NCBI RefSeq assembly: GCF_015222005.1 | Contig: NZ_JADFFL010000002.1 | Span: forward strand, 496,001 to 560,000 | Reading direction: 5' to 3' | Length of the DNA: 64,000 nt | Source: Mucilaginibacter myungsuensis | GTDB lineage: Bacteria > Bacteroidota > Bacteroidia > Sphingobacteriales > Sphingobacteriaceae | Shown here: positions 34,222 to 44,127 of the stretch, in pieces | Layout of the letters: each line of letters starts with the position of its first letter | Numbering within the stretch: the stretch's first letter is position 1 | The notes under the pieces: model-generated | The model's input: only the letters and a program-made list of their open reading frames with translations | What the model was told of the DNA's origin: nothing | The model's database searches: none | Position numbers and translations under genes: made by a program

Positions 34222-37200
34222 GTGTTGCGTTACTTTACCCTTTTCTTCTTCCTTATCGCCTGGTTTTCTGCCCGTGCGCAACGGGATATGGATCTGCATT
34301 TAGATGGCGTTGTATTAAGCGGAAAAAATGTGCTTAAAGTTAGGCGCTATCTTAATGAGCCTTATTTGTGGGTACTTGCCGATAATAACGAGGTTTTTCG
34401 CGTGAACACTTTAACACGGGCTGTGGAAGACCTTACCGGCGCCTTTAGTACCTATGCGGCCGGGCAAGAGTTTATTGATATTGCAATAGTAAATGCTAAT
34501 GTGGCGGTTGTAGCTACAAGTACGCGGCTGCTGCATTACACTGCCGGATCTGTAAAGGTTGTCGGTGCCGCCGAAGGCTTGTCGGGCGTGATCAATTCTA
34601 TCGCCTTTGATCTTTTCGATTATTGGAACGCCAAAGTTGTATTAGTTGCTACCGACAAAGGTATGGACCGCTATGAAACTGAGCTGAGCAAGGTAACCCG
34701 AACTGATGTTTATAACAACGCCCGCATTTTTGAAACGAGTTACCGAAACCTGATGTACGTTAATAACAGGATCTGTGGTTGCGACTACAACGATGTTACT
34801 ACCCGGAGCGTGGATATGAGAGAACACGGTGGTGGTTGGGCAGGCGAGTTATGGAAAGGCGGGGCCTTTGGCAACGAAATAAAGTCGGCATATTTTTCAA
34901 GAGCAAGTACTGGTTACTTCCATGGGACATCCGGTTATAATGTTAATGAGTTTTGGGCTACAGAAAAAGGGCTTTTTCAATTGTATTTTGATCAGTCGAG
35001 CAGATTGTATTCGCCTTACAAACATTTTTTTCAAGGCCAGTCGGTCACAAAGATCACATCGATATATGGTTTGTTGCCGTTCTATATAAACTCCTCAATA
35101 GAGGGGGCACAGGAAAATATACTTGTTGGCACCAAGAATGGTCTGTACTTTAGTGATTCCCGATTTTTGAGAAGGGAGAATGATTTTTCTTTTTTCTATT
35201 GCCAGGAATTAGGCGATAAGTCTGTTAACGATATCAGTGTTAATATTGCTGAGTTAAGCAGGTCGGCATCGTCTTACGTCCCGGCTGTACGTTGCGAAGA
35301 TGGTATATGGGTTGCGGCCACCGACGGGCTTTACTTGCTTCGCCCCGACTATGCGCCATACAAAAAAAACGAGAGGTTAAATATGCTTGGTTTTAATATA
35401 CAAAGCGGAGTAGCAGAAATGCAAATATGCGGCGATACCAAGATCTCCTTAGCGATGGGTTCCGATCCGGATCTGTTCATAAAATGGTATAAGGATGGCG
35501 TATCGATAACAAACGAAAGCGACATTACATACACCATAACCCAAGCCGGTGAATACTATGCAATACTGACAGACCCATGCTCGGGTATTAGCAAGGAGAC
35601 TAATCACCTTAAAGCTACACTGGGTACAGCACCAACTTTTACCTTCAATTATCCGGATAAGCTGAATTATTGCGAAGGGTCGGTAGCCACGTTAACCGTC
35701 GACGATAAACCGGGCTATAGGTATCGCTGGTATAACCAGGGAATGCTGGCCTCTAATAACACACCTATCCTAAGCACCACGATGCCGGGTAAATACCGGG
35801 TAGAATTGACCGCTTGTACAGATGGTTGGGTATCATCTAAAGAAGTTGAAGTGAATTTTGTAAAAGTGCCCGTACCGGTCATCTCTGCCGATAAGCCGGC
35901 CTATTGCACGGGCGAGCAAGCTACGTTAACAGCAACCGCTCCCGTTGTTTCGGGTGGTATCGTTAACTCGCAGCCTTACCAATATCAATGGTATAGGGAT
36001 GGCGTGCAAATATCGGGTTCTTCGGCAACGATAAGCACCTTACTGCCCGGTAAATACAAAGTCGACGTTACCGCCTGTGCCGGTAATACCAGCACCTCTG
36101 CCGAGTTTCAGGTCTCGTTCATTAATATCACTACACCGGTGGTTACTGCAAATAAGCCCTCTTATTGCATTGGCGATCAGGCCACGCTCTCTATCAACTT
36201 TATTAATGATGGTACATATACTGTTAATTGGATGCTGGACGGCCAGGTTATTGTTGCGGACAGGAACAAAACCAACATTAGCACTATCCGATCTGGTAGC
36301 TATACCGTAAGCATTACCAGTAACCTAAGTAACTGTGGTGTAACCTCGGTGCCGCAGGTGGTGTTTTTTGATGGCACGGTACCTACGTTCACATTTAACT
36401 ATCCGGATAAGCTGAACTATTGCGCGGGTTCTACCGCAACCTTAACTGTGGATGATAAGCCAGGCTACAGGTACCGATGGTATAAAGACGGTGTGTTGAA
36501 TAGGAATAGTACTGCCACGATGAATACCTCTATTCCCGGTAAATATAAAGTAGAACTGACCACCTGCTCAGACGGCTGGGTACCGACAAAGGAAGTTGAG
36601 GTCAGTTTTATAAAAGTGCCGGTACCGACCATCGCTGCAAATAAGACCGCCTACTGCGCAGGCGAACAAGCTATACTTACAGCGATCGTGCCTAATGTAC
36701 CGGCGGGCATTGTTAACTGGCAGGCTTATCAGTACAAATGGTTTAAAGATGGGGTGGCCCTCAGCAGCACTTCCGCAAATATCAGTGTGACCCAACCTGG
36801 CAGGTATCAGGTGGAGGTTACAGCATGCTCCGGCAATACCACCTCATCAGCCGAGTTCCAGCTAAATTTTATCAATATCGCCACTCCGGTTATCGCGGCG
36901 GGGAAGCCTGCTTACTGTATTGGTGATCAGGCTACGCTATCGACAACGTTTGTCAACGATGGTACTTATACGGTCGAATGGCTGCGCAATGGCGTGGCGA
37001 TCCCTGCCGAGCGCAATAAGCAAAGCATCAGCACTACAATTGCAGGTAATTACATGGTAAACATCACCAGCAACCTCACCAACTGCAGCCAGGGGTCAGC
37101 AGTTTATGCGCTGAGTTTTGAGACACCGCCAACGATCAGGATAGACCGTGTGATCAACACTACCTTATGTAGCGGACAGACCGTTGATCTGAAAGCCACC

Positions 37201-37821
37201 TACAATGGCGGCTCGGTTTTATGGAGTACCGGCGAAACGGCAAGCCAGATCAGCGTTAAAAATTCGGGCACTTATACGGCTGCCGTAAGTACGCCTGGCG
37301 GCTGCAGCGTTAACGACAATATCAATGTCCAGTTTTTAGCTAACCCGGTGCTGAATGTTCCCAATGCCACATTATGCCGTTTCACCAACGAGAAGATCAC
37401 GTTAACCGCGCCGCCCGGATTTGCCAAATACGAATGGAATGGGCAGACGGGCACGGTCGAGTACACTACAGGTACGCTTGGTTCGGTCACCTTAAAAGTT
37501 ACTGACATTAACGGTTGCACGGCATCGCAAACGATCACCGTTACGGGCAAGTGCAAAGACATTTACATCCCCAACGCCTTTACACCCAACGGCGACGGCA
37601 TTAATGACAAATGGCTGATAGCCGGCCTTGAAGGCGACCCGACCGTGAATGTGAAGATCCATAGTCGTACCGGCACCCTGCTGTTCCAAAGTCAGGGTTA
37701 TGCTACACCGTGGGATGGTACCCACCGCGGGGCGACTTTGCCGGCCGGGGTTTACTATTATGTTATATCGGCCAAAGGTTCAGACCAATTATTGAGCGGC
37801 GCGATCACCATTATCAGATAG
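34222..37821 (+). CDS. Large secreted protein with Ig-like repeats and type IX/gliding C-terminal domain
   Basis: 1199 residues. A signal peptide ends FSARAQ. Residues about 25-380 form a probable beta-propeller (WVLADNNEVFRV, IAFDLFDYWNAKVVLVATDK, ILVGTKNGLYFSDS, IWVAATDGLYLL). Then come Ig/PKD-like modules with paired cysteines (RYRWYNQGML, YQYQWYRDGVQI), of which a 250-residue three-module block occurs twice. The last about 90 residues are the gliding-motility-associated C-terminal domain (IYIPNAFTPNGDGINDKW, ATLPAGVYYYVI), a type B type IX secretion signal. It should be a cell-surface or secreted adhesin-like protein. The start is a GTG at 34222; the following TTG at 34225 is an alternative. 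Confidence 0.88.
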   Translation: MLRYFTLFFFLIAWFSARAQRDMDLHLDGVVLSGKNVLKVRRYLNEPYLWVLADNNEVFRVNTLTRAVEDLTGAFSTYAAGQEFIDIAIVNANVAVVATSTRLLHYTAGSVKVVGAAEGLSGVINSIAFDLFDYWNAKVVLVATDKGMDRYETELSKVTRTDVYNNARIFETSYRNLMYVNNRICGCDYNDVTTRSVDMREHGGGWAGELWKGGAFGNEIKSAYFSRASTGYFHGTSGYNVNEFWATEKGLFQLYFDQSSRLYSPYKHFFQGQSVTKITSIYGLLPFYINSSIEGAQENILVGTKNGLYFSDSRFLRRENDFSFFYCQELGDKSVNDISVNIAELSRSASSYVPAVRCEDGIWVAATDGLYLLRPDYAPYKKNERLNMLGFNIQSGVAEMQICGDTKISLAMGSDPDLFIKWYKDGVSITNESDITYTITQAGEYYAILTDPCSGISKETNHLKATLGTAPTFTFNYPDKLNYCEGSVATLTVDDKPGYRYRWYNQGMLASNNTPILSTTMPGKYRVELTACTDGWVSSKEVEVNFVKVPVPVISADKPAYCTGEQATLTATAPVVSGGIVNSQPYQYQWYRDGVQISGSSATISTLLPGKYKVDVTACAGNTSTSAEFQVSFINITTPVVTANKPSYCIGDQATLSINFINDGTYTVNWMLDGQVIVADRNKTNISTIRSGSYTVSITSNLSNCGVTSVPQVVFFDGTVPTFTFNYPDKLNYCAGSTATLTVDDKPGYRYRWYKDGVLNRNSTATMNTSIPGKYKVELTTCSDGWVPTKEVEVSFIKVPVPTIAANKTAYCAGEQAILTAIVPNVPAGIVNWQAYQYKWFKDGVALSSTSANISVTQPGRYQVEVTACSGNTTSSAEFQLNFINIATPVIAAGKPAYCIGDQATLSTTFVNDGTYTVEWLRNGVAIPAERNKQSISTTIAGNYMVNITSNLTNCSQGSAVYALSFETPPTIRIDRVINTTLCSGQTVDLKATYNGGSVLWSTGETASQISVKNSGTYTAAVSTPGGCSVNDNINVQFLANPVLNVPNATLCRFTNEKITLTAPPGFAKYEWNGQTGTVEYTTGTLGSVTLKVTDINGCTASQTITVTGKCKDIYIPNAFTPNGDGINDKWLIAGLEGDPTVNVKIHSRTGTLLFQSQGYATPWDGTHRGATLPAGVYYYVISAKGSDQLLSGAITIIR
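35631..37130 (+). repeat. Two tandem 750-bp units inside the type IX protein gene
   Basis: Units 35631-36380 and 36381-37130 have a 750-bp period, exactly 250 codons. Landmarks recurring at the same phase are NYPDKLNYC, VDDKPGYRYRWY, PGKY, CxDGW and SYCIGDQATL or AYCIGDQATL. The codons differ often between units, so the duplication is old and kept by selection on the protein. Confidence 0.85.
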
Positions 37822-37890
37822 ACCGAAGATAAAACACCCCACCTTTGCGCCCGTTTTAGTATCATTGCATCTGAAAAACCAGCTACTGTA

Positions 37891-38574
37891 ATGGATATTA
37901 AAGTTATAGCCTTTGATGCCGATGATACCCTTTGGGTGAACGAACCTTACTTCCGCCGTACCGAAGAAGCTTTTTGCGAGCTGATGAGCGGTTATCTTTC
38001 CCTTCGAGATCTGGAGCGCGAGTTGCTGAAGATAGAGATAGCCAATTTGCCGCTGTACGGTTATGGCGTTAAAGGTTTCGTGCTTTCGATGATAGAGACC
38101 GCCATGCGTGTATCGCAAAAGACCATTAGCATTGATGTGATCGAGCGGATATTGGAATTGGGTAAAGCCGTGTTGGACGAGCCGATAGAACTACTGGACG
38201 GTGTAGAAGAAGTACTCCGCACCCTCAAACAACAATACCGGCTGGTAGTAGCCACCAAAGGCGACCTGCTGGATCAGGAGCGCAAGCTAAAAAAATCGGG
38301 CCTGGGGCATTACTTTCACCATATCGAGATCATGTCTGAAAAGGACGAAGCCAATTATCAAAAACTGCTTCGCCACCTGGATATCCAACCACAGGAGTTG
38401 TTGATGGTGGGTAATTCCCTAAAATCAGATATATTGCCGGTGCTGAGTATTGGCGGTTATGCCGTACACGTGCCGTACCACATTACTTGGGCGCACGAGC
38501 AGATAGAGCATACCATAGAGAACGAACGCTTTAAAAGCGCCGAGAATATTTTGCAAGTACTGCAAATGTTGTAA
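37891..38574 (+). CDS. HAD family hydrolase
   Basis: 227 residues. Motif I is FDADDTLWVNE, motif II VVATKGDL, and motifs III and IV are represented by the Lys of EKDEANYQKLL and VGNSLKSDILPVL. The cap region is helical (SIDVIERILELGKAVLDEP). The substrate cannot be predicted; it resembles the phosphoglycolate phosphatase-like group. It lies 70 bp after the type IX gene on the same strand. Confidence 0.85.
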   Translation: MDIKVIAFDADDTLWVNEPYFRRTEEAFCELMSGYLSLRDLERELLKIEIANLPLYGYGVKGFVLSMIETAMRVSQKTISIDVIERILELGKAVLDEPIELLDGVEEVLRTLKQQYRLVVATKGDLLDQERKLKKSGLGHYFHHIEIMSEKDEANYQKLLRHLDIQPQELLMVGNSLKSDILPVLSIGGYAVHVPYHITWAHEQIEHTIENERFKSAENILQVLQML

Positions 38575-38588
38575 CATAAATAAATAAT

Positions 38589-38619
38589 GTCATCCTGAAC
38601 GCACTGAAGGAACTTCTCC
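38589..38619 (+). repeat. Dispersed repeat fragment (GTCATCCTGAACG type)
   Basis: GTCATCCTGAACG followed by TGAAGGAACTTCTC, a common intergenic repeat type of Bacteroidota. It shares GTCATCCTGA with the repeat at 1462-1538 but diverges afterwards; its partner arm may be the GTGTCATC at 38653-38660. Confidence 0.5.
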
Positions 38620-38672
38620 ATTAGGACGAGCGGCCTCACAGATAACGGTCAGGTGTCATCAAACAAAATATC

Positions 38673-40643
38673 ATGAAAAAATTAACCCTTTTCATTGCAA
38701 CCGCGTTCATCGCCCTTAATTCGGTTGCGCAAAGCGACAATAGCGAACTGGCGATCATTCCCCGTCCGGTTAAAATGGGCCGTACAGTTGGTAGCTATCT
38801 GCTTAAAAAAACGGTTACCATCTCCCTGACCGGCAACGGCATCAAAGCCGTAAGTGATCACCTGACCGACCGCTTTAGCAAGGTTGGTATCTACGCTATC
38901 GTAAGCAAAGCTACTGCCTTGCCTGCCTCTATTAAATTAGTGGTCGACGCGCAACCCGACCGCACCCTCGGCGACGAAGGTTATACCCTATCGGTAACCT
39001 CATCGGGCGTAAGCATTCATGCCAATAAGCCACAGGGCTTGTTCTATGGCGTGCAGACACTCTTTCAACTGATGCCTAAGCAGATCGAAAGCGTGGACAA
39101 GGTTGGCGATATCCGCTGGACCATCCCTCACGTGCAGATCACCGACTATCCGCGTTTTGCCTGGCGCGGGTTGATGTTTGATGTTACCCGCCATTTCTTT
39201 ACAAAAAACGAAGTGAAGCGATTTATTGATGACATGGTGCGCTACAAATATAACCTGCTGCACCTGCACCTGACCGACGACGAAGGCTGGCGCATCGAAA
39301 TAAAAAGCCTGCCACGACTGACCGAGGTTGGTGCCTGGAACGTGAAAAAGGTAGGCGATTTTGGCACTTTTAGTCCTCCGCTGCCTGATGAGCCGCGTAA
39401 TTATGGAGGTTTTTATACGCAGGATGATATCCGCGAGATAGTAGCTTATGCTAAAGATCGTTTTGTGGACATTATGCCCGAGGTTGATGTGCCGGGCCAT
39501 AGTCTGGCGGCGATCGCGGCCTACCCCGAACTTTCGGCTACGCCGGGTGCCGACCAATACCGTGTACGATCTGGAGAGAAGATCATGAACTGGGGCAGCG
39601 ATGGTATGACCGCGCTGATCGATAATACCCTTAACCCGGCCAGCGAGAAGACCTACGAATTTTTAGAGAAAGTGGTAAGCGAAATAGCGCCGCTATTCCC
39701 TTTTAAATACATACACATGGGCGGCGACGAGTGCGCCAAGAACTTTTGGGAAAAGAGCGATGCCATTAAAGAACTGATGGTACGCGAAAACCTGAAAGAC
39801 ATGGAACAAGTACAAGGCTACTTTGAAAAACGCCTGGCCAAGATTGTTGAAAGCAAGGGCAAAAAGTTTTTAGGCTGGGACGAGATAGTAGAAGGTGGCG
39901 TAGGTACTAATGCCGCCGTAATGAGCTGGCGAAGTGTGAAAAAAGGCATTGAGGCCGCTAAATTGGGTCACGAGGTGGTGATGAGTCCGACCGAATTCGC
40001 TTACCTCGACTATATGCAATCAGACAGGGTGATGGAGCCAAGAGTTTATGCCAGCCTGCGTTTAAATAAGACCTACATGTTCGAGCCGCTGCCGGACGGG
40101 GTGGATGCCAAGTTGGTTAAAGGTGGCCAGGCCAACCTGTGGACCGAACAGATCTACAACATGCGCCAGGTGCAATACATGATCTGGCCGCGCGCCATGG
40201 CCGTGTCCGAATCGGTATGGTCGCCAAAGGCTAAAAAGAATTGGCCTGAGTTTTTTGGCCGTGTTGAGAAACATTTCCCGCGATTGGATGAAGCGGAGAT
40301 CAAATACGCCCCAAGCGTTTACGACCCGGCATTTACGCCATCCATCGCGCCTAATAATGAGTTGCGGATAGAATTATCTACGGAAATTACCGGGCTGGAT
40401 ATTTATTACACTTTTGATAATTCGTTCCCGGACAGGTTCTATCCTAAATATACCGGGCCATTGATCGCGCCAAAAGATGCACGCCAGTTAAGGGTGATCA
40501 CTTATCGTGGTAAAGAGCCGATAGGCCGTTTGGTAAGCATGCCGATAGAGGAATTGAACACACGCATAAAACGCACGCCAACACCAGTGCCACTGAACGT
40601 AACGCCGGTAAATCAGCCGCCGGTTACGCCGCCAAAAAAATAG
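38673..40643 (+). CDS. Beta-N-acetylhexosaminidase, GH20
   Basis: 656 residues. A signal peptide ends LNSVAQS. The N-terminal GH20b-like domain (IIPRPVKMGRTVG ... LFYGVQTLFQLMP) precedes the catalytic TIM barrel. The substrate-binding segments FAWRGLMFDVTRHFF and LHLTDDEGWRIEI are present, and HMGGDEC holds the catalytic Asp352-Glu353 pair of substrate-assisted hexosaminidases. A C-terminal domain about 540-630 (ITGLDIYYTFDNSFPD) is a chitobiase-type Ig-like fold. It cleaves terminal GlcNAc or GalNAc from chitin oligomers, glycoproteins or peptidoglycan. Probably periplasmic. Confidence 0.93.
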   Translation: MKKLTLFIATAFIALNSVAQSDNSELAIIPRPVKMGRTVGSYLLKKTVTISLTGNGIKAVSDHLTDRFSKVGIYAIVSKATALPASIKLVVDAQPDRTLGDEGYTLSVTSSGVSIHANKPQGLFYGVQTLFQLMPKQIESVDKVGDIRWTIPHVQITDYPRFAWRGLMFDVTRHFFTKNEVKRFIDDMVRYKYNLLHLHLTDDEGWRIEIKSLPRLTEVGAWNVKKVGDFGTFSPPLPDEPRNYGGFYTQDDIREIVAYAKDRFVDIMPEVDVPGHSLAAIAAYPELSATPGADQYRVRSGEKIMNWGSDGMTALIDNTLNPASEKTYEFLEKVVSEIAPLFPFKYIHMGGDECAKNFWEKSDAIKELMVRENLKDMEQVQGYFEKRLAKIVESKGKKFLGWDEIVEGGVGTNAAVMSWRSVKKGIEAAKLGHEVVMSPTEFAYLDYMQSDRVMEPRVYASLRLNKTYMFEPLPDGVDAKLVKGGQANLWTEQIYNMRQVQYMIWPRAMAVSESVWSPKAKKNWPEFFGRVEKHFPRLDEAEIKYAPSVYDPAFTPSIAPNNELRIELSTEITGLDIYYTFDNSFPDRFYPKYTGPLIAPKDARQLRVITYRGKEPIGRLVSMPIEELNTRIKRTPTPVPLNVTPVNQPPVTPPKK

Positions 40644-40867
40644 TAAGAATACCAGTTAGAAAATAATGACCGGGTTGTAGCTGTTTTTGTTAATGACCTT
40701 AACATTGTGCGCATCGATAAGCCGATCGGTGAAAATGGTTCCGCCTTTCATGGTAAACTAATGTAGGGATACCGTTAAGATTGATAAAAGGCAGAACCAT
40801 CGGCTTAAAATAATGTTATTTGTACTGATCGGCTAAAAATTAAAGTTGTGTGAATGTTACACTTATG
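40644..40867. other. Intergenic region downstream of the hexosaminidase
   Basis: No supported gene. A minus-strand frame of 31 codons (40656-40751, starting MKGGTIFTDRLIDAHNVKVI) looks protein-like in composition but matches no family I know. It could be a gene remnant or chance. The remainder holds no visible structure up to the promoter at 40868. Confidence 0.5.
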
Positions 40868-40899
40868 TTTGCTTGATCTTGGTGTTTTAAATATATTTG
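40868..40899 (+). promoter_or_regulatory. Promoter of the methyltransferase gene
   Basis: TTTG (40868-40871), a 20-nt spacer and TATATTTG (40892-40899) match the Bacteroidota consensus. A 5' UTR of nearly 60 nt follows. Confidence 0.65.
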
Positions 40900-40962
40900 G
40901 GTGTTCCTTAACCCTAAAGGCTACACCGGCTACAATAAAGAAAAACATAGTCCCATTTACCA

Positions 40963-41607
40963 ATGGATGATAAAAAACTTTACGTACACTATGGTTGCGG
41001 CCAATGCGCCCCGCCCGAATGGAAGAACTTTGATGTTTCGCCTACCCTTCGCATTCAAAAAACACCGGTGTTAGGTTTCTTGTTAAAGAACGTATTAGGT
41101 CAAAAATTTGACAAAAATGTAAAATACGGCGATGTGACCGAAGGCTTGCCCGGCATTGCCGATAATTCGGTAGACGGTGCCTATTGCTCTCACGTGCTTG
41201 AACACATGTCGTTAGAGGATTTTAGGCTGGCTATTGCCAATACCTACAAAATGCTGAAACCGGGTGGTGTGTTCAGGCTGATCATGCCGGATCTGAAGGT
41301 TTTGGTCGACGATTACATTGCCGATAAAGCCAAAGGCGACAAGGATGCATCTATCCGTTTTATAAAGCGTACCATTATGGGTATGGATAAACGCCCGTCG
41401 ACGGTTTTAGGTCGAGCCAAACAGGCCTACGGCTATCTGGGGCATCTTTGGTTATGGGACGATGAGGCAACCATAAACGAGTTAGAAAAAGCCGGCTTTA
41501 AGAACATCCGCAAGATAGAATTTAACGACTCGCCAGATCCGATGTTTAAACTGGTAGAGAACGAAAAACGCTTTGAACTTTGCGTGAAGTTAGAAGCTGT
41601 GAAATAA
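40963..41607 (+). CDS. Class I SAM-dependent methyltransferase
   Basis: 214 residues. YVHYGCGQCAPPEWKNFDVS is the glycine-containing SAM motif I with the acidic motif II residue. VDGAYCSHVLEHMSLEDF and YKMLKPGGVFRLIMPDL are the methyltransferase-11-like motifs seen in enzymes attached to surface-glycan clusters. The substrate is unknown. It has its own promoter, and the phosphotriesterase-like gene follows 37 bp later. Confidence 0.85.
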   Translation: MDDKKLYVHYGCGQCAPPEWKNFDVSPTLRIQKTPVLGFLLKNVLGQKFDKNVKYGDVTEGLPGIADNSVDGAYCSHVLEHMSLEDFRLAIANTYKMLKPGGVFRLIMPDLKVLVDDYIADKAKGDKDASIRFIKRTIMGMDKRPSTVLGRAKQAYGYLGHLWLWDDEATINELEKAGFKNIRKIEFNDSPDPMFKLVENEKRFELCVKLEAVK

Positions 41608-41644
41608 CAAACACAAGTCATTTTACAACTTAAAAGAGCCGGAT

Positions 41645-42694
41645 ATGTACAAAAAGCTTTTTCCGACTCTTTATTTTTTAGGACTGATCATCCTGACGCT
41701 ATCGGCTTGCGTATTGGCCCGCAGCCGAACCAACCATCGTGTGATGACGGTGACAGGTTATCCCGATGCAGCCACGCTCGGTCTGATGTTGCCGCACGAG
41801 CATATCTTCACTGATTTTAGCGGAGCCGAAACAGTAACCCCACGATACGATCGCGAAGAAGCTTTTCAATTCGCGCTGCCATATCTAAAAAAGCTAAAGG
41901 CATCGGGCGTGAACACTATTGTCGAGTGTACGCCCAATTATATCGACAGGGACGTTGCTCTACTAAAACGGCTTTCGGAAGCATCTGGGCTTAACATTAT
42001 CACCAATACGGGATACTACGCCGCCGTCAACTTTAAATACCTTCCTAAACATGCCTATACCGAAACCGCCCAACAATTGGCCGGCCGCTGGATAACAGAA
42101 TGGCGAGATGGCATAGCCGGCACGAATGTTCGACCGGGCTTTATCAAATTAGGTGTTGGGAATGCCCCGCTCGCTCCCATCGAGCGTAAACTGATCGAAG
42201 CAGCAGCCATCACACACCTCCGTACCGGACTAAAGATATACATCCACACCGGCGATGGCAAAGCTGCCGTAGAAGAAGCCGATCTGTTGCAAAGCAAAGG
42301 CGTATCGCCTTCAGCGTTGATCTGGGTGCATGCCCAAAATGATGCTACCGGAGTTTATCAACAGCAATTGGCACAGCGCGGGGTCACCATCAGTTTAGAT
42401 GGTTACAGCCCGCAGCAAAAGGCCAAGTATATCGGGCATCTGAACCAATTAAAAAAGGCCTCGTTGTTACACAAGGTGATCTTATCGCACGATAATGGTT
42501 TCGCGGTCGAACTGGAGGATGGCAAGATCACGTTCAAAGCATTTGGCGGACAAGCGGGCGACATCTACACATCCATCCAAACCGACCTGATCCCCGCATT
42601 ACTAAAAGCAGGCTTTGATCAGCAAGAGATCGACCTGATGACCAAAACCAACCCGGCTAAAGCGCTTACTATCGAGGTGCTGATGGCTAACTAA
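41645..42694 (+). CDS. Phosphotriesterase-family metal-dependent lipoprotein hydrolase
   Basis: 349 residues. The N-terminal hydrophobic stretch ends in a lipobox-like LSAC. Metal ligands fit the PTE family: HEH in MLPHEHIFTDFSG, the candidate carbamylated Lys in GFIKLGVGN, His in IYIHTGDG and IWVHAQND, and Asp in ILSHDNGF. TNTGYYAAV is also typical. The family includes phosphotriesterases, lactonases and resiniferatoxin-binding-type proteins; the natural substrate is likely a lactone or ester but unknown. It converges on the DUF4349 gene. Confidence 0.85.
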   Translation: MYKKLFPTLYFLGLIILTLSACVLARSRTNHRVMTVTGYPDAATLGLMLPHEHIFTDFSGAETVTPRYDREEAFQFALPYLKKLKASGVNTIVECTPNYIDRDVALLKRLSEASGLNIITNTGYYAAVNFKYLPKHAYTETAQQLAGRWITEWRDGIAGTNVRPGFIKLGVGNAPLAPIERKLIEAAAITHLRTGLKIYIHTGDGKAAVEEADLLQSKGVSPSALIWVHAQNDATGVYQQQLAQRGVTISLDGYSPQQKAKYIGHLNQLKKASLLHKVILSHDNGFAVELEDGKITFKAFGGQAGDIYTSIQTDLIPALLKAGFDQQEIDLMTKTNPAKALTIEVLMAN

Positions 42695-42697
42695 AAT

Positions 42698-43603
42698 TTA
42701 CGCCGATGCCGAGGAACGCCTTTTACGCCTCCATCTTTTGAACAGCAAGATCAAAATAGCAATGATGATCATGACAGGCCAAAGCCCGATAATGCCAAAG
42801 AACAGACCTTGTAGTAATTCCCAGCCATCAGATAGCGCGCGCTTGAATTTATATCCAGCGCCATAGCCTTTATCTGTCGGGTCGGTGCTTTTGGTATAGA
42901 AGGTAATGTCCAGGGTACTGTAGGCAACTTGTTTGCTCAAGTAATTTAACTGTCCTTGTTGCGATTCTATATCGCTCCTTATCTCGGTCAGCTTGTTCTC
43001 TACCTCCAAAACATCACTCATTTTGTTGGCTTGTTTAAGTAAGGCCAGGTAACGTTGCTCTAAAGCCTTTTTATTTTGCAGGCGGGTGCTCAGGTCGATG
43101 TATTGCGCGGTCACGTCCTCTGTGCTGATGTTCTTACTATCGATATGCGCGGCAGCGTTAGACACATCGCTTAAAAACGTTTCAAAGGCTTTGCCCGGAA
43201 TACGGGCGTTGAGTGTATATTCCTTACGACCTTCTTCGCCGTCGCTGGTCTCACTTTCCTGCGCTACGTAGCCTCCTGCTTTTTTTAAGGATGCGATGAT
43301 GACCGCACGGCTCTCTTTTACATTAGCCGACTCAAAGCGGATGTCACCTGTCTTGATCACCTTTTTGGTAGTGTCTCGCACTTGTTGCATCGGAGGCGGA
43401 AAGCGGACCTGATCCACGATCGGTTTATTGGCTATAGCCGAGTTATCGACCACCTTATTGGCCTCATCGGCCGCATAGTCCTTAGCAAGGGCGTCTGGAG
43501 AGGCAGAAATCTTCATGGTCTGGATCTCTTTATCAGTAGAGCCACTACAGCTCACGCAAATAGTAAAGGCAAATATGCCGACAAACAAAGCGATGTTTCT
43601 CAT
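42698..43603 (-). CDS. DUF4349 domain-containing lipoprotein
   Basis: 301 residues. The signal ends with a lipobox-like CVSC. The DUF4349 domain contains IKTGDIRFESANVKESRAVI, KKAGGYVAQESET, YTLNARIPGKAFETFL and STEDVTAQYIDLSTRLQNKK. A long coiled coil follows (KALEQRYLALLKQANKMSDV). A C-terminal membrane helix (about 268-290) ends in KRWRRKRR. The function is unknown. Its ATG overlaps the stop of the MazG-like gene by four bases (ATGA), suggesting coupled translation. Confidence 0.87.
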   Translation of the reverse strand: MRNIALFVGIFAFTICVSCSGSTDKEIQTMKISASPDALAKDYAADEANKVVDNSAIANKPIVDQVRFPPPMQQVRDTTKKVIKTGDIRFESANVKESRAVIIASLKKAGGYVAQESETSDGEEGRKEYTLNARIPGKAFETFLSDVSNAAAHIDSKNISTEDVTAQYIDLSTRLQNKKALEQRYLALLKQANKMSDVLEVENKLTEIRSDIESQQGQLNYLSKQVAYSTLDITFYTKSTDPTDKGYGAGYKFKRALSDGWELLQGLFFGIIGLWPVMIIIAILILLFKRWRRKRRSSASA

Positions 43604-43938
43604 ACTGTTCGGGGTTTTAGTTTATCATTATTGCGGTGCCTGTCGGCATCGCGGATACTCTTTTTCTCCAGGTTCTTTTCCAATGCCTCGGTGAGATTTA
43701 TGCCGGTCTGATTAGCCAGGCAGATCAACACAAAAAGTACATCGGCCATTTCATCTGCCAGGTTAACTTCCGTATCCGACTTTTTAAATGATTGCTCGCC
43801 GTATCGCCTTGCCATAATGCGGGCTACCTCGCCAACCTCCTCCATCAGGATGGCGGTGTTGGTCAGTTCGTTAAAATAACGGATGCCGGTGGTCTTTATC
43901 CAATTGTCTACTGTTTGCTGGGCTTGTTCAATGGTCAT
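43600..43938 (-). CDS. MazG-like nucleotide pyrophosphohydrolase
   Basis: 112 residues, a single all-alpha NTP-PPase domain. The metal motif is LMEEVGEVARIMARRYGE (EExxE) with the second LADEMADVLFVLICLAN (ExxD). The short length fits the MazG-like/dCTPase group that cleaves NTPs to NMP and pyrophosphate for housecleaning. It lies upstream of, and overlaps, the DUF4349 gene. Confidence 0.87.
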   Translation of the reverse strand: MTIEQAQQTVDNWIKTTGIRYFNELTNTAILMEEVGEVARIMARRYGEQSFKKSDTEVNLADEMADVLFVLICLANQTGINLTEALEKNLEKKSIRDADRHRNNDKLKPRTV

Positions 43939-44127
43939 TATATGTGGGTTCTCTAAATAGCACTAATTTTTTCGAATGGGAGCGAATTACACGAATTTCA
44001 AAAAACTCTTATTCCGAATTAAGGCCCGATCTGTGAATTACTACCAGCAAATATCGGTAACGAATATATAACTAAATGCTTAGTTGTATATTGTGTAAAT
44101 GATCTTAAAAAATTGATAAGGGTAAAA

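Noticed and set aside
40656..40751. Minus-strand 31-codon frame between the hexosaminidase and methyltransferase genes
   Set aside because: Composition is protein-like, but there is no family, promoter or neighbour relation to support a gene; noted only in the intergenic entry.
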